From NCBI RefSeq assembly GCF_026914185.1, contig NC_070571.1, forward strand, positions 3,968,001 through 4,032,000: a DNA stretch of 64,000 nucleotides, given 5' to 3'. The notes under the pieces were generated by a model that searched no databases, was not told where the DNA came from, and saw only the letters and a list, made by a program, of their open reading frames with translations. Positions 1-11,905 of the stretch are shown piece by piece. Every line of letters starts with the position of its first letter. The stretch's first letter is position 1. The position numbers and the translations under genes are program-made. This stretch comes from Puccinia triticina. Its lineage: Eukaryota; Basidiomycota; Pucciniomycetes; Pucciniales; Pucciniaceae.

Positions 1-184
1 CTCCTTGTGATCTATGTAACCTCCGGATCCATAAGCTTGCGGATACTGCAGGATCTGACTACATATCTCATATTATGGCCGAGTCTTACACACCAGCGCG
101 AAAAAAATGCATTTATTTTTTTCTCATCCAATTTCATAACGTCCATCTTGCAACCCAAAAAATGCCCTTAATTTGATAACCTGA

Positions 185-1509
185 TCAGATATCGAAAAGT
201 TCTTTCAAGAGTTTCTAGATTGAATCCACATGTCAGCATTCATACGTGCGCGCCCGTTTGTGTTTGAGAGAAGGGCTGGTAGGGGGGACTTACGATAGTG
301 TCTTCAGGACAAGTGACGGGATGGCCGATGGTCCTAGGGTCCTCATATATTTCATGGTCGTTCCCGCCTTTGTAGGTCTTGTCACCAAAGAAATGGATCT
401 CCTTGAATCCGGCCTTCTCGACGTGTCTCAAGGCGTAAGTTTTATCCCATCCTGTTTCCCGTCCCATCCAAAAAATAAAAAAGGAAGAGAATAGGCCTCG
501 CTTTAACCAACAGATACATTGGCTCGCAGTCGGATAATCAGAAGTGATGATACGTACCGGTGGGAAATACATCGAAGGAAATTTGGCCGCCAATCGAAAA
601 CGTTAATCCGTAGTCGGCAAACTCTTTTTTTAGCTTCTCAACTAGCTTCGCTCGTACTTGAGTTTGCTTATCATACTTCTCAAATTCGTCTCGTTCGGAA
701 ACACTGTATTGCGCAGGAAGGTATTTATCAACACCTACGGAGGGTTTTCTTAAAGTATAAAAAAAGAAAAGGTTGTGTGACTGACGATGCATTTCTTCCT
801 ATAGGTGAGACGTTCTTTTGAATATGTAAGGTTCAGAGATTAGCTCGATGTTGATAGTGATCGACATGAGATGAGGGGAGAGGACTAACGATCATTCCAT
901 TCCGAAACTCGATGAAGGTACCCCTGTTCGATCAGAAAGGTAATGATCAGTGACGGTTGCTTACATTATATGGAAGAAAAGAATGAACAAACCTCTTGAT
1001 TGGGATATCCAATTCACTGATCTCTCTCAAACAGAAGTTGACCAATTTTTTGTATTTATCCTCACCGAGATGCTTGATGAAGCTTTGGCTCTCCAAGACC
1101 TTACCAGATTGGTAAGCGGTCAAACCATTCTCGGCGAAGCAGTAATCGAAGTTTTCCAAAGCTGATCGATCGAGGCGCACGGTTCAGTGTGGGATGAGAA
1201 AGAGGGCTTCTTTGGAGAGAGACGGACAAACCGTTGGCATTTGGTGTTACTTCGAGTTGTTCTCGGATCTTGACCAGGTCGGAGCCCCCGACGAAGCCGA
1301 TCACAGCTTTCTTTCGCAAGTCCTCCAGGGTCTTGAGGATCTCTGGGGAGGCCGACCGACGGGCGGGCGTGAGAGTGCCATCGACATCGAAAAGGACTAA
1401 TGTCGTAGCTGAGAAAACGACATGTCAATTCACTCCTACCTACGCCCGCTCTTCAGAGAAAAATGAGAGAACCCTTACCCAGTGGACGAGAGGAGAATTC
1501 GGTAGCCAT
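185..1509 (-). CDS. SEC53: Phosphomannomutase, 8 exons, complete
   Basis: Converts mannose-6-phosphate to mannose-1-phosphate in the cytosol, feeding GDP-mannose for glycosylation and GPI anchors. Exons on the minus strand: 1509-1479, 1408-1232, 1161-993, 923-890, 814-786, 703-558, 451-294 and 214-185. All introns are GT-AG and phases agree, giving 774 nt and 257 aa, very close to the roughly 250 aa usual for the family. The HAD nucleophile motif FDVDGTLT lies near residue 20. Family blocks follow in order: [59 protein letters not shown] and [19 protein letters not shown]. Two exons are tiny (34 and 29 nt), so simple ORF calling shows only fragments. The start is the only ATG giving the short leader before the catalytic motif. 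No damage is visible; it is probably a functional housekeeping gene. Confidence 0.95.
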
Positions 1510-2332
1510 ACTCTGGAAGTGTCTGAGACTTGAGCTGGTATCTCTTCAGTCGATGGAGGCTGCTCGAGTCTTATGATTCAGTGCCTCGTTATGTGGCTGA
1601 AGTCACGTGTTATGTATGACCATGATATCGGCTGACTCGAGCACATATAATCCCCGTGCAAGTTGACATCATCCGATTATAATCAAGCCCAAACTCACCC
1701 CAACTCACCCCTTCACCTCCTCGAGCAAGACAAGCGAGAGCATTCCAATTGGCACATCGCCGGTCATTGATCGAAAATCATCACCACATCACGCCATTAC
1801 CACTTCAAGTTTGATGGGCCAAAGCCACCCAAGCATGTAAAAAACCAGGAAATCAGCAAATTGGTATTAGCAGGGATTGTCCCCTACTTTCAGGACCAAA
1901 TAGAACTAAACAGATTGCGCCTGTGAGTTCTTAAATGTGTACGGTCTTTGTGAGAGCTCAGGGGGAGGGAAAATATCAATATGACTCTTTAGAATTGTCA
2001 AAAAGCATTGCAGCTCAAAAAGGAGGTTGAAAGTGGTGCAGTCCTGTGGGGAAGGCACTCAAAGTGCAGGTTGTAATATAAGATTAAGGGGTGGCAGATT
2101 TTGAAATCAGTTGTTAAAATTGATTACCAGCAGCCTTTGCTTATCCTGAGGAGGCAACAAGGTTTTGGTGGGCAGCTCTCCTTTGGAAGCAATTTAACAC
2201 ACATTAACCTTACTGAAAAGTACATGAGCAGATGAAATCAACAGTGCCTTTTTGCCAATGTGAATTCCCCTATTCACATTGGAGGAAAAGATGTCAGCTA
2301 AAAGTTTCCAAGTAGCCCAGTTGAGAAAAATA
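1510..2332. other. Intergenic, no gene seen
   Basis: Upstream region of the phosphomannomutase gene followed by AT-rich DNA. I see no coding frame with family resemblance, no terminal repeats and no tandem repeat here. Confidence 0.5.
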
Positions 2333-2579
2333 GGGGGGTTCACGTTAGGCTGATTTCAAAATCAGTCAAAAAACCTTGTTAAAAATTGATGGCTGCTCAT
2401 GCAGGTCTATGCAAGGATATTCTAGAAAATAAATAGAGTCCTCAGCAAGACCTCCCCTTTGAAGGCCTTGCTGAAGGGAATGCTTATGCAGTATTTTTTT
2501 TAAGTTTATGCAGGAAGTGTGCATGAGATTTGAAACCATCCGTGACAAGCAGCCGAAATCAGGCTAACGTGAACCCCCC
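2333..2579. mobile_element. MITE with TA target duplication
   Basis: A 247-bp segment bounded by terminal inverted repeats GGGGGGTTCACGTTAG(G/C)CTGATTTC (left 2333-2357, right 2555-2579; one mismatch) and flanked by TA on both sides. It has no coding capacity. The TA duplication is compatible with a Tc1/mariner-type non-autonomous element; the superfamily is inference. Confidence 0.7.
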
Positions 2580-2581
2580 TA

Positions 2582-3165
2582 ATAATTGTGGTGCAAGCAA
2601 GGAATTTGTCAATCAAAGAGACATCAATGGAGTACTTGAGGGAGTGACAAAGGTAAAATATGGCAAACCAAAAAACCATGAGATTATCAGCAAGAATGCA
2701 TGAGGCTGGGTGCCTGTTTTTGGCCAAATGGGATTCTCCACCCCAATCCCAGCAATTCCATATTTGTATTGGATTGCTGATGCAATATGATACAAAATAT
2801 TGGACAAACCACATTGGGTTGGCCAATCCCATAAATTTGTATTGAATTGTGCTACCTCATCCAGTAGAAATATTTGAAATGCTGAGGAATGCATGGGTAA
2901 TACAATTCTGATACATTGACCAGTATCAGATTGGATTGGATTGTTTTCAGAATTGCTTTTTGGAAGCCCTTCATCCTTCAGCTTCTTATCCACAATGAAT
3001 TGAACCAAATTTGTATAGAGAATGTCATAATGGACCTGGGTACTGGTTACATCCCCTGTACCTGTGCACTTATTTGTGAAAAACTGGCACCCAGCACTGC
3101 ATCTGCCACTGCCGGCAGTGGATTGACATGTGAAATGAATGATAATGAATTAAAAAAATGAAGTC
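2582..3165. other. Intergenic, no gene seen
   Basis: AT-rich sequence with only short accidental open frames on both strands. No repeat or protein similarity recognised. Confidence 0.4.
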
Positions 3166-3291
3166 CCAAATCCATTCTGCAATTTTTTGGCCAGTGAAAA
3201 CACATCAAACACTGGTTTTTTGTTGGCTGTAGTGCAGTTTTGTACTTTTTGATGTGTTTTCACTGCCTAAGTAATTTCAGAATGGATTTGT
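3166..3291. repeat. Small foldback (hairpin) repeat
   Basis: Arms CCAAATCCATTCTG...CAGTGAAAACACATCAAA (from 3166) and the reverse complement (to about 3291) surround a short loop, giving an imperfect 126-bp palindrome typical of a tiny MITE. No clear target duplication. Confidence 0.55.
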
Positions 3292-3812
3292 GTAAACCCC
3301 CCGGCCGCAGACGCTATGGAGTTCACAAAAATGTTACCAGACCAACAACAGCCTCTAATTATAGTCTCGCCATCACCGCCCCTCCTAGCTCAGCAGAGAC
3401 CCGACCCCCGACTGACTGTCTCTCTGAGCTAGGTAAGTTTCTCTTGTTTTCATTCTCCTCTTCCTTTCCTTTGAGATCAATTGTACATAGCAGAGACCTG
3501 ACCCCCAACTTACTGTCTCTCTGAGCTAGTCCCTATTAGCAATCAAGCCCGACGTTGGTATCAGAAACTTAGGAGAACGGTGTCTCCCCTGTGCCAACGC
3601 CATAGCTCAGTGAAGAGCTTTGGCTCTTACAATTTGGGACTTTTTTATTTTCATTTGTTATCATTCATTTCACATTTCAATGTATTGATTCTGATTATTC
3701 ATAATTTTTTTGGAATGGTATTGAAGATTCTCCAAAATCCTTATTTAATGCAAGCAATTTTTTAAAGGGGGTTACTAAAAATACCCGATTTTTCCGCATT
3801 TGTACCCGGTTT
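3292..3812. repeat. Non-coding stretch with a 40-bp direct repeat
   Basis: A 40-bp sequence beginning GCAGAGACC and ending CTCTGAGCTAG occurs at 3393-3432 and again at 3490-3529 with three differences. The rest is AT-rich with no recognised gene. The last 40 bases (ATACCCGATTTTTCCGC...) resemble a degenerate copy of the foldback terminus that follows. Confidence 0.45.
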
Positions 3813-3876
3813 GTTTATACCCCCTTTTCCGCATTCACACACGGATTTTTTCTACTCATTTCTACGCGACGCAAAT

Positions 3877-4763
3877 GATATCAAAAATCATCAAAAATCA
3901 TGAAAACAATTATCATCCATTCAGAATTGGAAAAAAACCAACTGTTAATTAAATAATTATTTTTTGCATACCCCCTTTTCTGGGGTATATACTAAGGGAC
4001 TAACTTTTTTGTTACATCTTCAAACAGTCTAAAAGTTTCAGGGATTCTTAATCTTTGTATAATTGTTGTGCCCTGAAATTTTTAGCAATTGGATGGCATC
4101 AAAACATGAGATATAAGGGGTGTGCGGCACTCTTAATAAGAAAAATCTGGCTAACTGTATAACTCTTGTGTTACACTTCCAACTAAAAACTCCAGGGATT
4201 ATTAATATCTATATATTCTCTGTGCCCTGAAATTTCTTGCAACTCTACAGCATCAGAACATGAGATATATGAGGTGTACACTAGGAGGTGTTGTGACTAC
4301 GGCACATCCCCTGTATCTCATGTTTTGATACCACCCCACTGCTAAAAATTTCAGGGCACTTAGAATATACAAATCATAATAATACGTGAAATTTTTAGAG
4401 TGTTTGAAAATGTAACACAACAGGTATACAGTTAGCCAGATTTTTCTTATTGAGACTGCCGCGCACCCCTTATATCTCATGTTTTGATGCCATCCCATTG
4501 CTAAAAATTTCAGAACACAACAATTATACAAAGATTAAGAATCCCTGAAACTTTTAGACTTTTTGAAGATGTAACAAAAAAGTTATACAGTTAGGAGGAA
4601 TTTTCCTACTAAGCCCACCGCGCTCCCCCTACATATCCCAAAAAACTCAGGAAAAGCAGAAATTGCACATGTGTAAGTGCCCTGAAATTTTTGTGGGCTG
4701 GGATGTATAACAAAAAAGTTATTTCCTTAGTATATACTCCAGAAAAGGGGGTATGCAAAAAAA
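3877..4763. mobile_element. Palindromic element inserted in the left arm
   Basis: About 887 bp present in the left arm of the foldback element and absent from the right arm. Most of it lies between inverted ends GCATACCCCCTTTTCTGG (about 3967) and its reverse complement (about 4757), which share TACCCCCTTTTC with the host element's own termini. Inside are at least four diverged copies of a roughly 130-bp unit (core CCTGAAATTTTTAGCAA...CATGAGATAT): two forward (from 4012 and 4170) and two reversed (to 4420 and 4590). No protein-coding potential. Confidence 0.65.
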
Positions 4764-5210
4764 AAATCCAAGTTTATTAAATCCACACAAACGTGGAAAC
4801 CTAGATCTAAGTTTTGGCGTATTTTTAATTAAAAAATGAGACAACAGAAGATTGCTCAATTCAGACATTGAAAATATCCCCAAAGACCCAAAGGCCCTAT
4901 GGATGACCCTCCAGCTGTGCCAAAGCAACAAGCAAAAAAGGGCCGGTTGTGAAAAACTCTGTGAAAGAGCTGTCAAGGAGGGGCCTAATCAAGCAACTAG
5001 GGGGCTTCCAGGGAGGGGGCGGACAAAACCAGAACCCCTGGGGGGGAAACTTGCTCATCTCACCCTCCATTTATATACCCATCAACTCCCACGCCTGGAA
5101 TTTGTATTCAACTGACCTGGTCTCCACCCCCACCCCGTTGCCCGCCCAACCCATGCCACTGGCACCCCCTTTGGTCCCCTCAGAAGATGCTGCCTTGCTG
5201 CCAATTTTGA

Positions 5211-5665
5211 CTACCCTCCCAACATGCTGGCAACCATCCAGGGCCACACCCGCCATGCTTGCGCTGGGCACGCTAATGTAGCGTGGCGATGGTGGAGGTG
5301 GTACGGGTGGGCCTCGTCGAGGACCAGGCAGATGATATCCTCCGGGCGCAAGCTGCCCTGCCTCAGATCGTTGGCGACCGTCTGGGGCGTCGCAAAGTTC
5401 ACCCGCTTCTTGCGCCAGGCTATCGCCCTCTTGGCCGCCAACGTCATCCCCGTTAGGGACACCCAGTCAACCAACGGGATCTCTGCGATAGAGTGGCATG
5501 CTTTGATCTGGTTATTTTAACATCCAACTGTTCAATCCTTGCAATATCTCCATGCAAAATATCAAGCTCACCTGTTGTTTTACCAATGGTCTGGAGACTG
5601 GTGGGAGCAAGAAAGATGACTTTCCCGCAAGCTAGGGTACCAGCGGTAAAAGCTGTTTTTTTCAC
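5211..5665 (-). pseudogene. FANCM/Mph1-like helicase fragment (left copy)
   Basis: Translated pieces resemble the N-terminal helicase domain of the FANCM/Mph1 DNA-repair helicases. A GKVIFLAPT segment (motif Ia) is followed, across frame breaks, by RKKRVNFATPQTVANDL and DIICLVLDEAH (motif II, DEAH box; bases about 5307-5321). The Walker A region upstream and everything after the DEAH box are missing, and two frames are needed, so this is a captured gene fragment and not a working enzyme. Assignment to the FANCM family rests on motif order recognised by eye; a more general SF2 helicase origin is possible. Confidence 0.65.
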
Positions 5666-6589
5666 ACAAAGGGATATGTGAGTGGTCCGAGTTTAGATGT
5701 GGAAAAGTATGAGTAGTGAAAGGGTCTCGCACTCAAGCATTACGACGGCAGTGATGAATGTTTTCCTAAGCCAGGTGATGGGGACAAGATCCAGACTGGT
5801 CCAGGTGATCCTCAAGACCCTATTTCCTGAGAAAACAGCCCCGCAGCCCTCAACGACAGCACTGTCAAGAGTAATTCTTGACTAGTACATTTTTCATATG
5901 CATTGTTGTGATGTGCGCGGGAAGACTTCTTGAGTTTCAAGTTTCACAGCTGAAAATTTTCACTCACTTCGTTTCCGGTCTCGAGTCGCTTGGTTCGCTG
6001 CTGGTCAAATCCTCAACGCATCAAGATCAAGAGTCAACTCAAAGGAAGACACAAAGGAAGAACTCATTCGAGGTAAAGATAAACTATCAAAACATCATCA
6101 TCTGCTCAAGACACTCACATTTTTGCCAATAACATCTGTCTAGTCAACTCACTAAAGGTTGACTTGTTTCAGGAGGAGCTACATCAACAAATATTAAACA
6201 GCTGCATCTTGTTTGTATAGTTTTTGTTTTGCATCTGGTTAAATTAGCTACTAAAACTTGTGTCTCTTTAGTTTGTTTGTGTTCTAGTCTTGTTTATCTG
6301 ATGTGTCATTGTCATTGTTCAGTTTTCAGCATAGATAGCTTCTATACTCTGTGTGTTTTCTTTCTTCTTTATTTCTTGTGTGATTCAGACTCAATTTCTA
6401 ATTGTTTTTATTTCTTTCATTAAGTCTAAGATCTACTACTACTACTGGCTAAGCAATTAAATCAAGATTCCAAAGAAAGAGAGATTCGTAATCACTAAAA
6501 GCACAAGCAAGGTCTCCAAGGTTGCGTACGGCTATGACTCTGCTAATGATGACAGAGATGACAAAGACAAGGGTAAATTGATGAACAAC

Positions 6590-7183
6590 AACGGGATGCT
6601 TTCTTGGCTTGGTCGCCTCCTCACCCCGCTCGCCAACACACTCTGGAAGTTCTACATTGACCAGACCCGCCTCTGCCCCTCACTCGCCTACTCCAACACC
6701 ATTGCGCTGCCCTGGCTCGTCAATAGGGCTGCCTACCTCATCAAAGAGCAAATTAGAAGCCATGAACAATATTACAAGTCAGTTTAACCGCTTCTTGCCC
6801 ATCCTCTCTTTGTAAAATTTGTTGGGAGGCCGTTTGGAGTGCGGACTGATTCTTATGGAGGTTTGTCAAGAGTTTTCCAAGATTCTACAGAGCTCACTGA
6901 TGTCATCTTGAAAACAGCTCCGCAGCCCTCTGCGACGAAGATGAAGGAAAACAATGCCCGATAATTGGATGCTTTCTAGCATCTTGGTTTCCTCCTCATC
7001 CCGCGCGGCAACAACCTCCAGAAGTTCTTGATCGACCAGCCCCGCCTCCACCCCTTGCTTGCCGACCTCATCCCTCCGCATCCTCTCCCCCGGACTCACT
7101 GTTGCCGCCAGGGAGGCACACGAACGACTTGGCGAAATCAGATTGATCAGATGGATCACATACACCACACACGCCTTCATCAT
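6590..7183. other. Two related coding-like segments inside the arm
   Basis: Plus-strand translations near 6600-6700 (LLTPLANTLWKFYIDQTRL) and 6990-7080 (LLIPRGNNLQKFLIDQPRL) are clearly similar. The bases around 5830-5870 and 6906-6950 also share CCGCAGCCCTC contexts. This suggests a duplicated captured exon. I do not recognise the parent protein. The same segments recur reversed in the right arm (about 9266-9860). Confidence 0.4.
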
Positions 7184-7507
7184 CTGCTTCTGCCATCTCG
7201 TCTCAAAGGGCTACTCTGCATAAATTTTCCTCTTGTTCATTGCCTACATCCTCATGCACCTCACCTCCAGCCTGTCAATGATGCCTCTGAATACTCTCGC
7301 CAGCTGCCGTGCTATTCTTGTAGCATTTCTGTCTTGAGCCAAACCCACTCTGTTCAAGCATCTTTGTCATCTGGTGGAACAAGCCACTTGAGCTCTCAAA
7401 ACTTGAAGACATTGTCTGATATCCTCCAGAGCAACCAACCTCCTTTGGGGCAAATCACCCTGCCCAAAAACGCTGGGCAGGATTGTCTCAAGCCAGGGGG
7501 AAGGGAA

Positions 7508-8941
7508 CTGCGCCGCTGCAGATCCTAGCAGCCCAATGTTAGTAGTAGTTCATGTGTTCACTTTTTGAATAAAATCAGGGACGCAAATGCAATAACAATT
7601 TGTGTTATTATAACAACCTTTGGGGTTGTTTGAGCACACTATCCTGTTGATATTTGGCTAATTTCTAATTTAAAAATATTGACAAAGAAATTGAAGGCAA
7701 AACAACTACCAAACAAGTAGTGCACTTCAACAGAAAACATTCCAATGCCATGAGCACTTTTCATTTTCCAGCTTGTGCTGAGGAGTAGGAGAGAGGACAA
7801 GATAGCTGTGCACTGTTGGGGGGTTGCCCAAGTGTACTTCAACAGTGGCCCGGAGGGTGCAGGCCACAGGCTTTTCACTCACCGCACCTGAAGTAGAGGC
7901 TCCTTGGCAGAACAAAAGGGTATGAGCAAGAAGGGTGGCGGGGTGGAGGGAATGGATTTTTGCAGTAATTTTAGTTCAGTATAGGGAAACTTGATTGTCA
8001 GTTTTGGGGCTGGCTGACTCTTTGTAGTCCCCAAACATGCCTCTGAAGCCTCTACAGGGCTAAGGATTGATACACATGCCTTATCAAGAGCTGAGAGCAA
8101 AAACAGGAGCATTGTGTGCAATTGTTGAATTTAGAGCGCAAGGATGGTCAGGGCCAAGGGCTTGAACATATTGGCAGCTGGTTTGCCCTCGCAGGGCACC
8201 AGCAAGTGTGAGGGAGGGGATCTGTCAACTGTCCCGTCTGCGGATCACATGTTGGTGAGTCCGGAGCCAATACCCCCTCGGCCTTGGGAACTTGGGGAGA
8301 CCACAAGCCCCAGTAGAGAGAAAATATCAGACTTGCATGATATCACACTTGATGTGTAATATGAGGATTTGTAGTTAATCTTCTATTAACCTTTGGTGAA
8401 CCAAGCCATGATTAGGCACAGTTATCCGCAAACTGAAAGGTGATATGACTTACGTTGTGAATCCATTTCATCCCTCAAAGTTTCTCAGACTCCATGAGTG
8501 CACATCTGACTTTTCCAACATTCAGAATCTTCCTTGACAAAAGGGTGCTGTCTGATTGGCAATTGATGTGATGGAATTCAAGATCATTCACACCCAAGGG
8601 CTTGCATTTCTTCTTACTTTGGTTGAGAGTAGCTCCAGTCTTGGTGGGTTCAAAATCAACTCTTCATTATTTGAGAATTATGGTATTCAACCTCAGCAAC
8701 TTCAGCCAAGCCTGTGTAGATTCTGAGGAGTGAGGCAAGCTCTCAATGTCCAGTGTGACAGGTCCACCGTCTTCACTCAAGTGCACGGGCAGGATGATAC
8801 CCATGTTCAAAAAAGTCAAGTTTAAAGTTGTTGGTTTGTTAATTGGAGAGTCTTCCGGATAGATAGGAGTTTTGCAAGGAGACCAGCCGGATCTTTGAGA
8901 AGAGCCAAGTGTGGGTGCTACACTGCAAAAGAAATCACTGA
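7508..8941. other. Single-copy centre of the foldback element
   Basis: 1434 bp between the arms. Short open frames occur on both strands (for example 8144-8359 plus and 8667-8941 minus) but none resembles a transposase or known protein. No internal repeat seen. Confidence 0.5.
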
Positions 8942-11685
8942 TTCCCTTCCCCCTGGCTTGAGACAATCCTGCCCAGCGTTTTTGGGCAGGGTGATTTGCC
9001 CCAAAGGAGGTTGGTTGCTCTGGAGGATATCAGACAATGTCTTCAAGTTTTGAGAGCTCAAGTGGCTTGTTCCACCAGATGACAAAGATGCTTGAACAGA
9101 GTGGGTTTGGCTCAAGACAGAAATGCTACAAGAATAGCACGGCAGCTGGCGAGAGTATTCAGAGGCATCATTGACAGGCTGGAGGTGAGGTGCATGAGGA
9201 TGTAGGCAATGAACAAGAGGAAAATTTATGCAGAGTAGCCCTTTGAGACGAGATGGCAGAAGCAGATGATGAAGGCGTGTGTGGTGTATGTGATCCATCT
9301 GATCAATCTGATTTCGCCAAGTCGTTCGTGTGCCTCCCTGGCGGCAACAGTGAGTCCGGGGGAGAGGATGCGGAGGGATGAGGTCGGCAAGCAAGGGGTG
9401 GAGGCGGGGCTGGTCGATCAAGAACTTCTGGAGGTTGTTGCCGCGCGGGATGAGGAGGAAACCAAGATGCTAGAAAGCATCCAATTATCGGGCATTGTTT
9501 TCCTTCATCTTCGTCGCAGAGGGCTGCGGAGCTGTTTTCAAGATGACATCAGTGAGCTCTGTAGAATCTTGGAAAACTCTTGACAAACCTCCATAAGAAT
9601 CAGTCCGCACTCCAAACGGCCTCCCAACAAATTTTACAAAGAGAGGATGGGCAAGAAGCGGTTAAACTGACTTGTAATATTGTTCATGGCTTCTAATTTG
9701 CTCTTTGATGAGGTAGGCAGCCCTATTGACGAGCCAGGGCAGCGCAATGGTGTTGGAGTAGGCGAGTGAGGGGCAGAGGCGGGTCTGGTCAATGTAGAAC
9801 TTCCAGAGTGTGTTGGCGAGCGGGGTGAGGAGGCGACCAAGCCAAGAAAGCATCCCGTTGTTGTTCATCAATTTACCCTTGTCTTTGTCATCTCTGTCAT
9901 CATTAGCAGAGTCATAGCCGTACGCAACCTTGGAGACCTTGCTTGTGCTTTTAGTGATTACGAATCTCTCTTTCTTTGGAATCTTGATTTAATTGCTTAG
10001 CCAGTAGTAGTAGTAGATCTTAGACTTAATGAAAGAAATAAAAACAATTAGAAATTGAGTCTGAATCACACAAGAAATAAAGAAGAAAGAAAACACACAG
10101 AGTATAGAAGCTATCTATGCTGAAAACTGAACAATGACAATGACACATCAGATAAACAAGACTAGAACACAAACAAACTAAAGAGACACAAGTTTTAGTA
10201 GCTAATTTAACCAGATGCAAAACAAAAACTATACAAACAAGATGCAGCTGTTTAATATTTGTTGATGTAGCTCCTCCTGAAACAAGTCAACCTTTAGTGA
10301 GTTGACTAGACAGATGTTATTGGCAAAAATGTGAGTGTCTTGAGCAGATGATGATGTTTTGATAGTTTATCTTTACCTCGAATGAGTTCTTCCTTTGTGT
10401 CTTCCTTTGAGTTGACTCTTGATCTTGATGCGTTGAGGATTTGACCAGCAGCGAACCAAGCGACTCGAGACCGGAAACGAAGTGAGTGAAAATTTTCAGC
10501 TGTGAAACTTGAAACTCAAGAAGTCTTCCCGCGCACATCACAACAATGCATATGAAAAATGTACTAGTCAAGAATTACTCTTGACAGTGCTGTCGTTGAG
10601 GGCTGCGGGGCTGTTTTCTCAGGAAATAGGGTCTTGAGGATCACCTGGACCAGTCTGGATCTTGTCCCCATCACCTGGCTTAGGAAAACATTCATCACTG
10701 CCGTCGTAATGCTTGAGTGCGAGACCCTTTCACTACTCATACTTTTCCACATCTAAACTCGGACCACTCACATATCCCTTTGTGTGAAAAAAACAGCTTT
10801 TACCGCTGGTACCCTAGCTTGCGGGAAAGTCATCTTTCTTGCTCCCACCAGTCTCCAGACCATTGGTAAAACAACAGGTGAGCTTGATATTTTGCATGGA
10901 GATATTGCAAGGATTGAACAGTTGGATGTTAAAATAACCAGATCAAAGCATGCCACTCTATCGCAGAGATCCCGTTGGTTGACTGGGTGTCCCTAACGGG
11001 GATGACGTTGGCGGCCAAGAGGGCGATAGCCTGGCGCAAGAAGCGGGTGAACTTTGCGACGCCCCAGACGGTCGCCAACGATCTGAGGCAGGGCAGCTTG
11101 CGCCCGGAGGATATCATCTGCCTGGTCCTCGACGAGGCCCACCCGTACCACCTCCACCATCGCCACGCTACATTAGCGTGCCCAGCGCAAGCATGGCGGG
11201 TGTGGCCCTGGATGGTTGCCAGCATGTTGGGAGGGTAGTCAAAATTGGCAGCAAGGCAGCATCTTCTGAGGGGACCAAAGGGGGTGCCAGTGGCATGGGT
11301 TGGGCGGGCAACGGGGTGGGGGTGGAGACCAGGTCAGTTGAATACAAATTCCAGGCGTGGGAGTTGATGGGTATATAAATGGAGGGTGAGATGAGCAAGT
11401 TTCCCCCCCAGGGGTTCCGGTTTTGTCCGCCCCCTCCCTGGAAGCCCCCTAGTTGCTTGATTAGGCCCCTCCTTGACAGCTCTTTCACAGAGTTTTTCAC
11501 AACCGGCCCTTTTTTGCTTGTTGCTTTGGCACAGCTGGAGGGTCATCCATAGGGCCTTTGGGTCTTTGGGGATATTTTCAATGTCTGAATTGAGCAATCT
11601 TCTGTTGTCTCATTTTTTAATTAAAAATACGCCAAAACTTAGATCTAGGTTTCCACGTTTGTGTGGATTTAATAAACTTGGATTT
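8942..11685 (-). repeat. Right inner arm of the foldback element
   Basis: Reverse complement of 4764-7507 without indels. It continues to 11745 as the unbroken outer arm (ATTTGCGTCGCGTAGAAATG...), which shows the arrangement before the 887-bp insertion in the left arm. Confidence 0.9.
10784..11238 (+). pseudogene. FANCM/Mph1-like helicase fragment (right copy)
   Basis: Second, sequence-identical copy of the helicase remnant, here on the plus strand. GKVIFLAPT lies near 10827, and KKRVNFATPQTVANDL followed by LVLDEAH near 11040-11142. The same frame break separates the two halves, so the break predates formation of the palindrome or was homogenised between arms. Confidence 0.65.
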
Positions 11686-11794
11686 GCGTCGCGTAGAAAT
11701 GAGTAGAAAAAATCCGGGTGTGAATGCGGAAAAGGGGGTATAAAAAAAGAGGCAGGCTTTAGGCACGCCAAAAAATTCCCAGATGCACACCAAA

Positions 11795-11905
11795 AAAGGT
11801 GTGCACTCCTGACCACTCCAAGATTTTTGGAGTGCAGGATGGTTTACTCCAAAACCAGCCCCCATTTGGAGTGCACAACCCTGCACTCCAGGTGGTATGG
11901 AGTGA
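11795..11905. repeat. Cluster of GGAGTGCACTCC-type palindromes
   Basis: Immediately outside the foldback element, ACTCCA and TGGAGTG half-sites alternate at least six times (for example near 11803, 11816, 11835, 11848, 11875 and 11896), so many small stem-loops are possible. No coding content. Confidence 0.55.

Larger units (their letters stand above)
4764..7507 (+). repeat. Left inner arm of the foldback element
   Basis: 2744 bp, repeated in reverse orientation at 8942-11685. It contains the helicase fragment at 5211-5665 and two related coding-like stretches at 6590-6790 and 6960-7180. All short open frames in it recur as identical translations in the other arm except for one Gln/Arg difference. 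Confidence 0.9.
3813..11745. mobile_element. 8-kb foldback element with very long inverted arms
   Basis: The outer ends are inverted: TTTATACCCCCTTTTCCGC at 3813 matches the reverse complement at 11745. The left arm is 3813-3876 plus 4764-7507, and the right arm is 8942-11745, around a 1434-bp single-copy centre. Paired positions sum to 16449 for the whole inner arm, so there is no indel in 2744 bp; the only difference I found is position 5037 versus 11412. No transposase is visible. The arms carry degenerate host-gene fragments, as in Pack-type elements. No convincing flanking duplication was found, so the superfamily is open. Confidence 0.8.

Noticed and set aside
4253..4531. Minus-strand 92-aa frame with repeated LKFLAxGWxQNMRYxGCA
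   Set aside because: The repetition reflects the duplicated 130-bp DNA unit, not a protein family.
3813..11745. The palindrome as a pure assembly or library artefact
   Set aside because: Fold-back read artefacts usually have little or no centre and identical flanks up to the turn. Here there is a 1434-bp unique centre, one base difference between arms, a private insertion in one arm and a diverged relative at 30640. Long-read confirmation would still be worthwhile.
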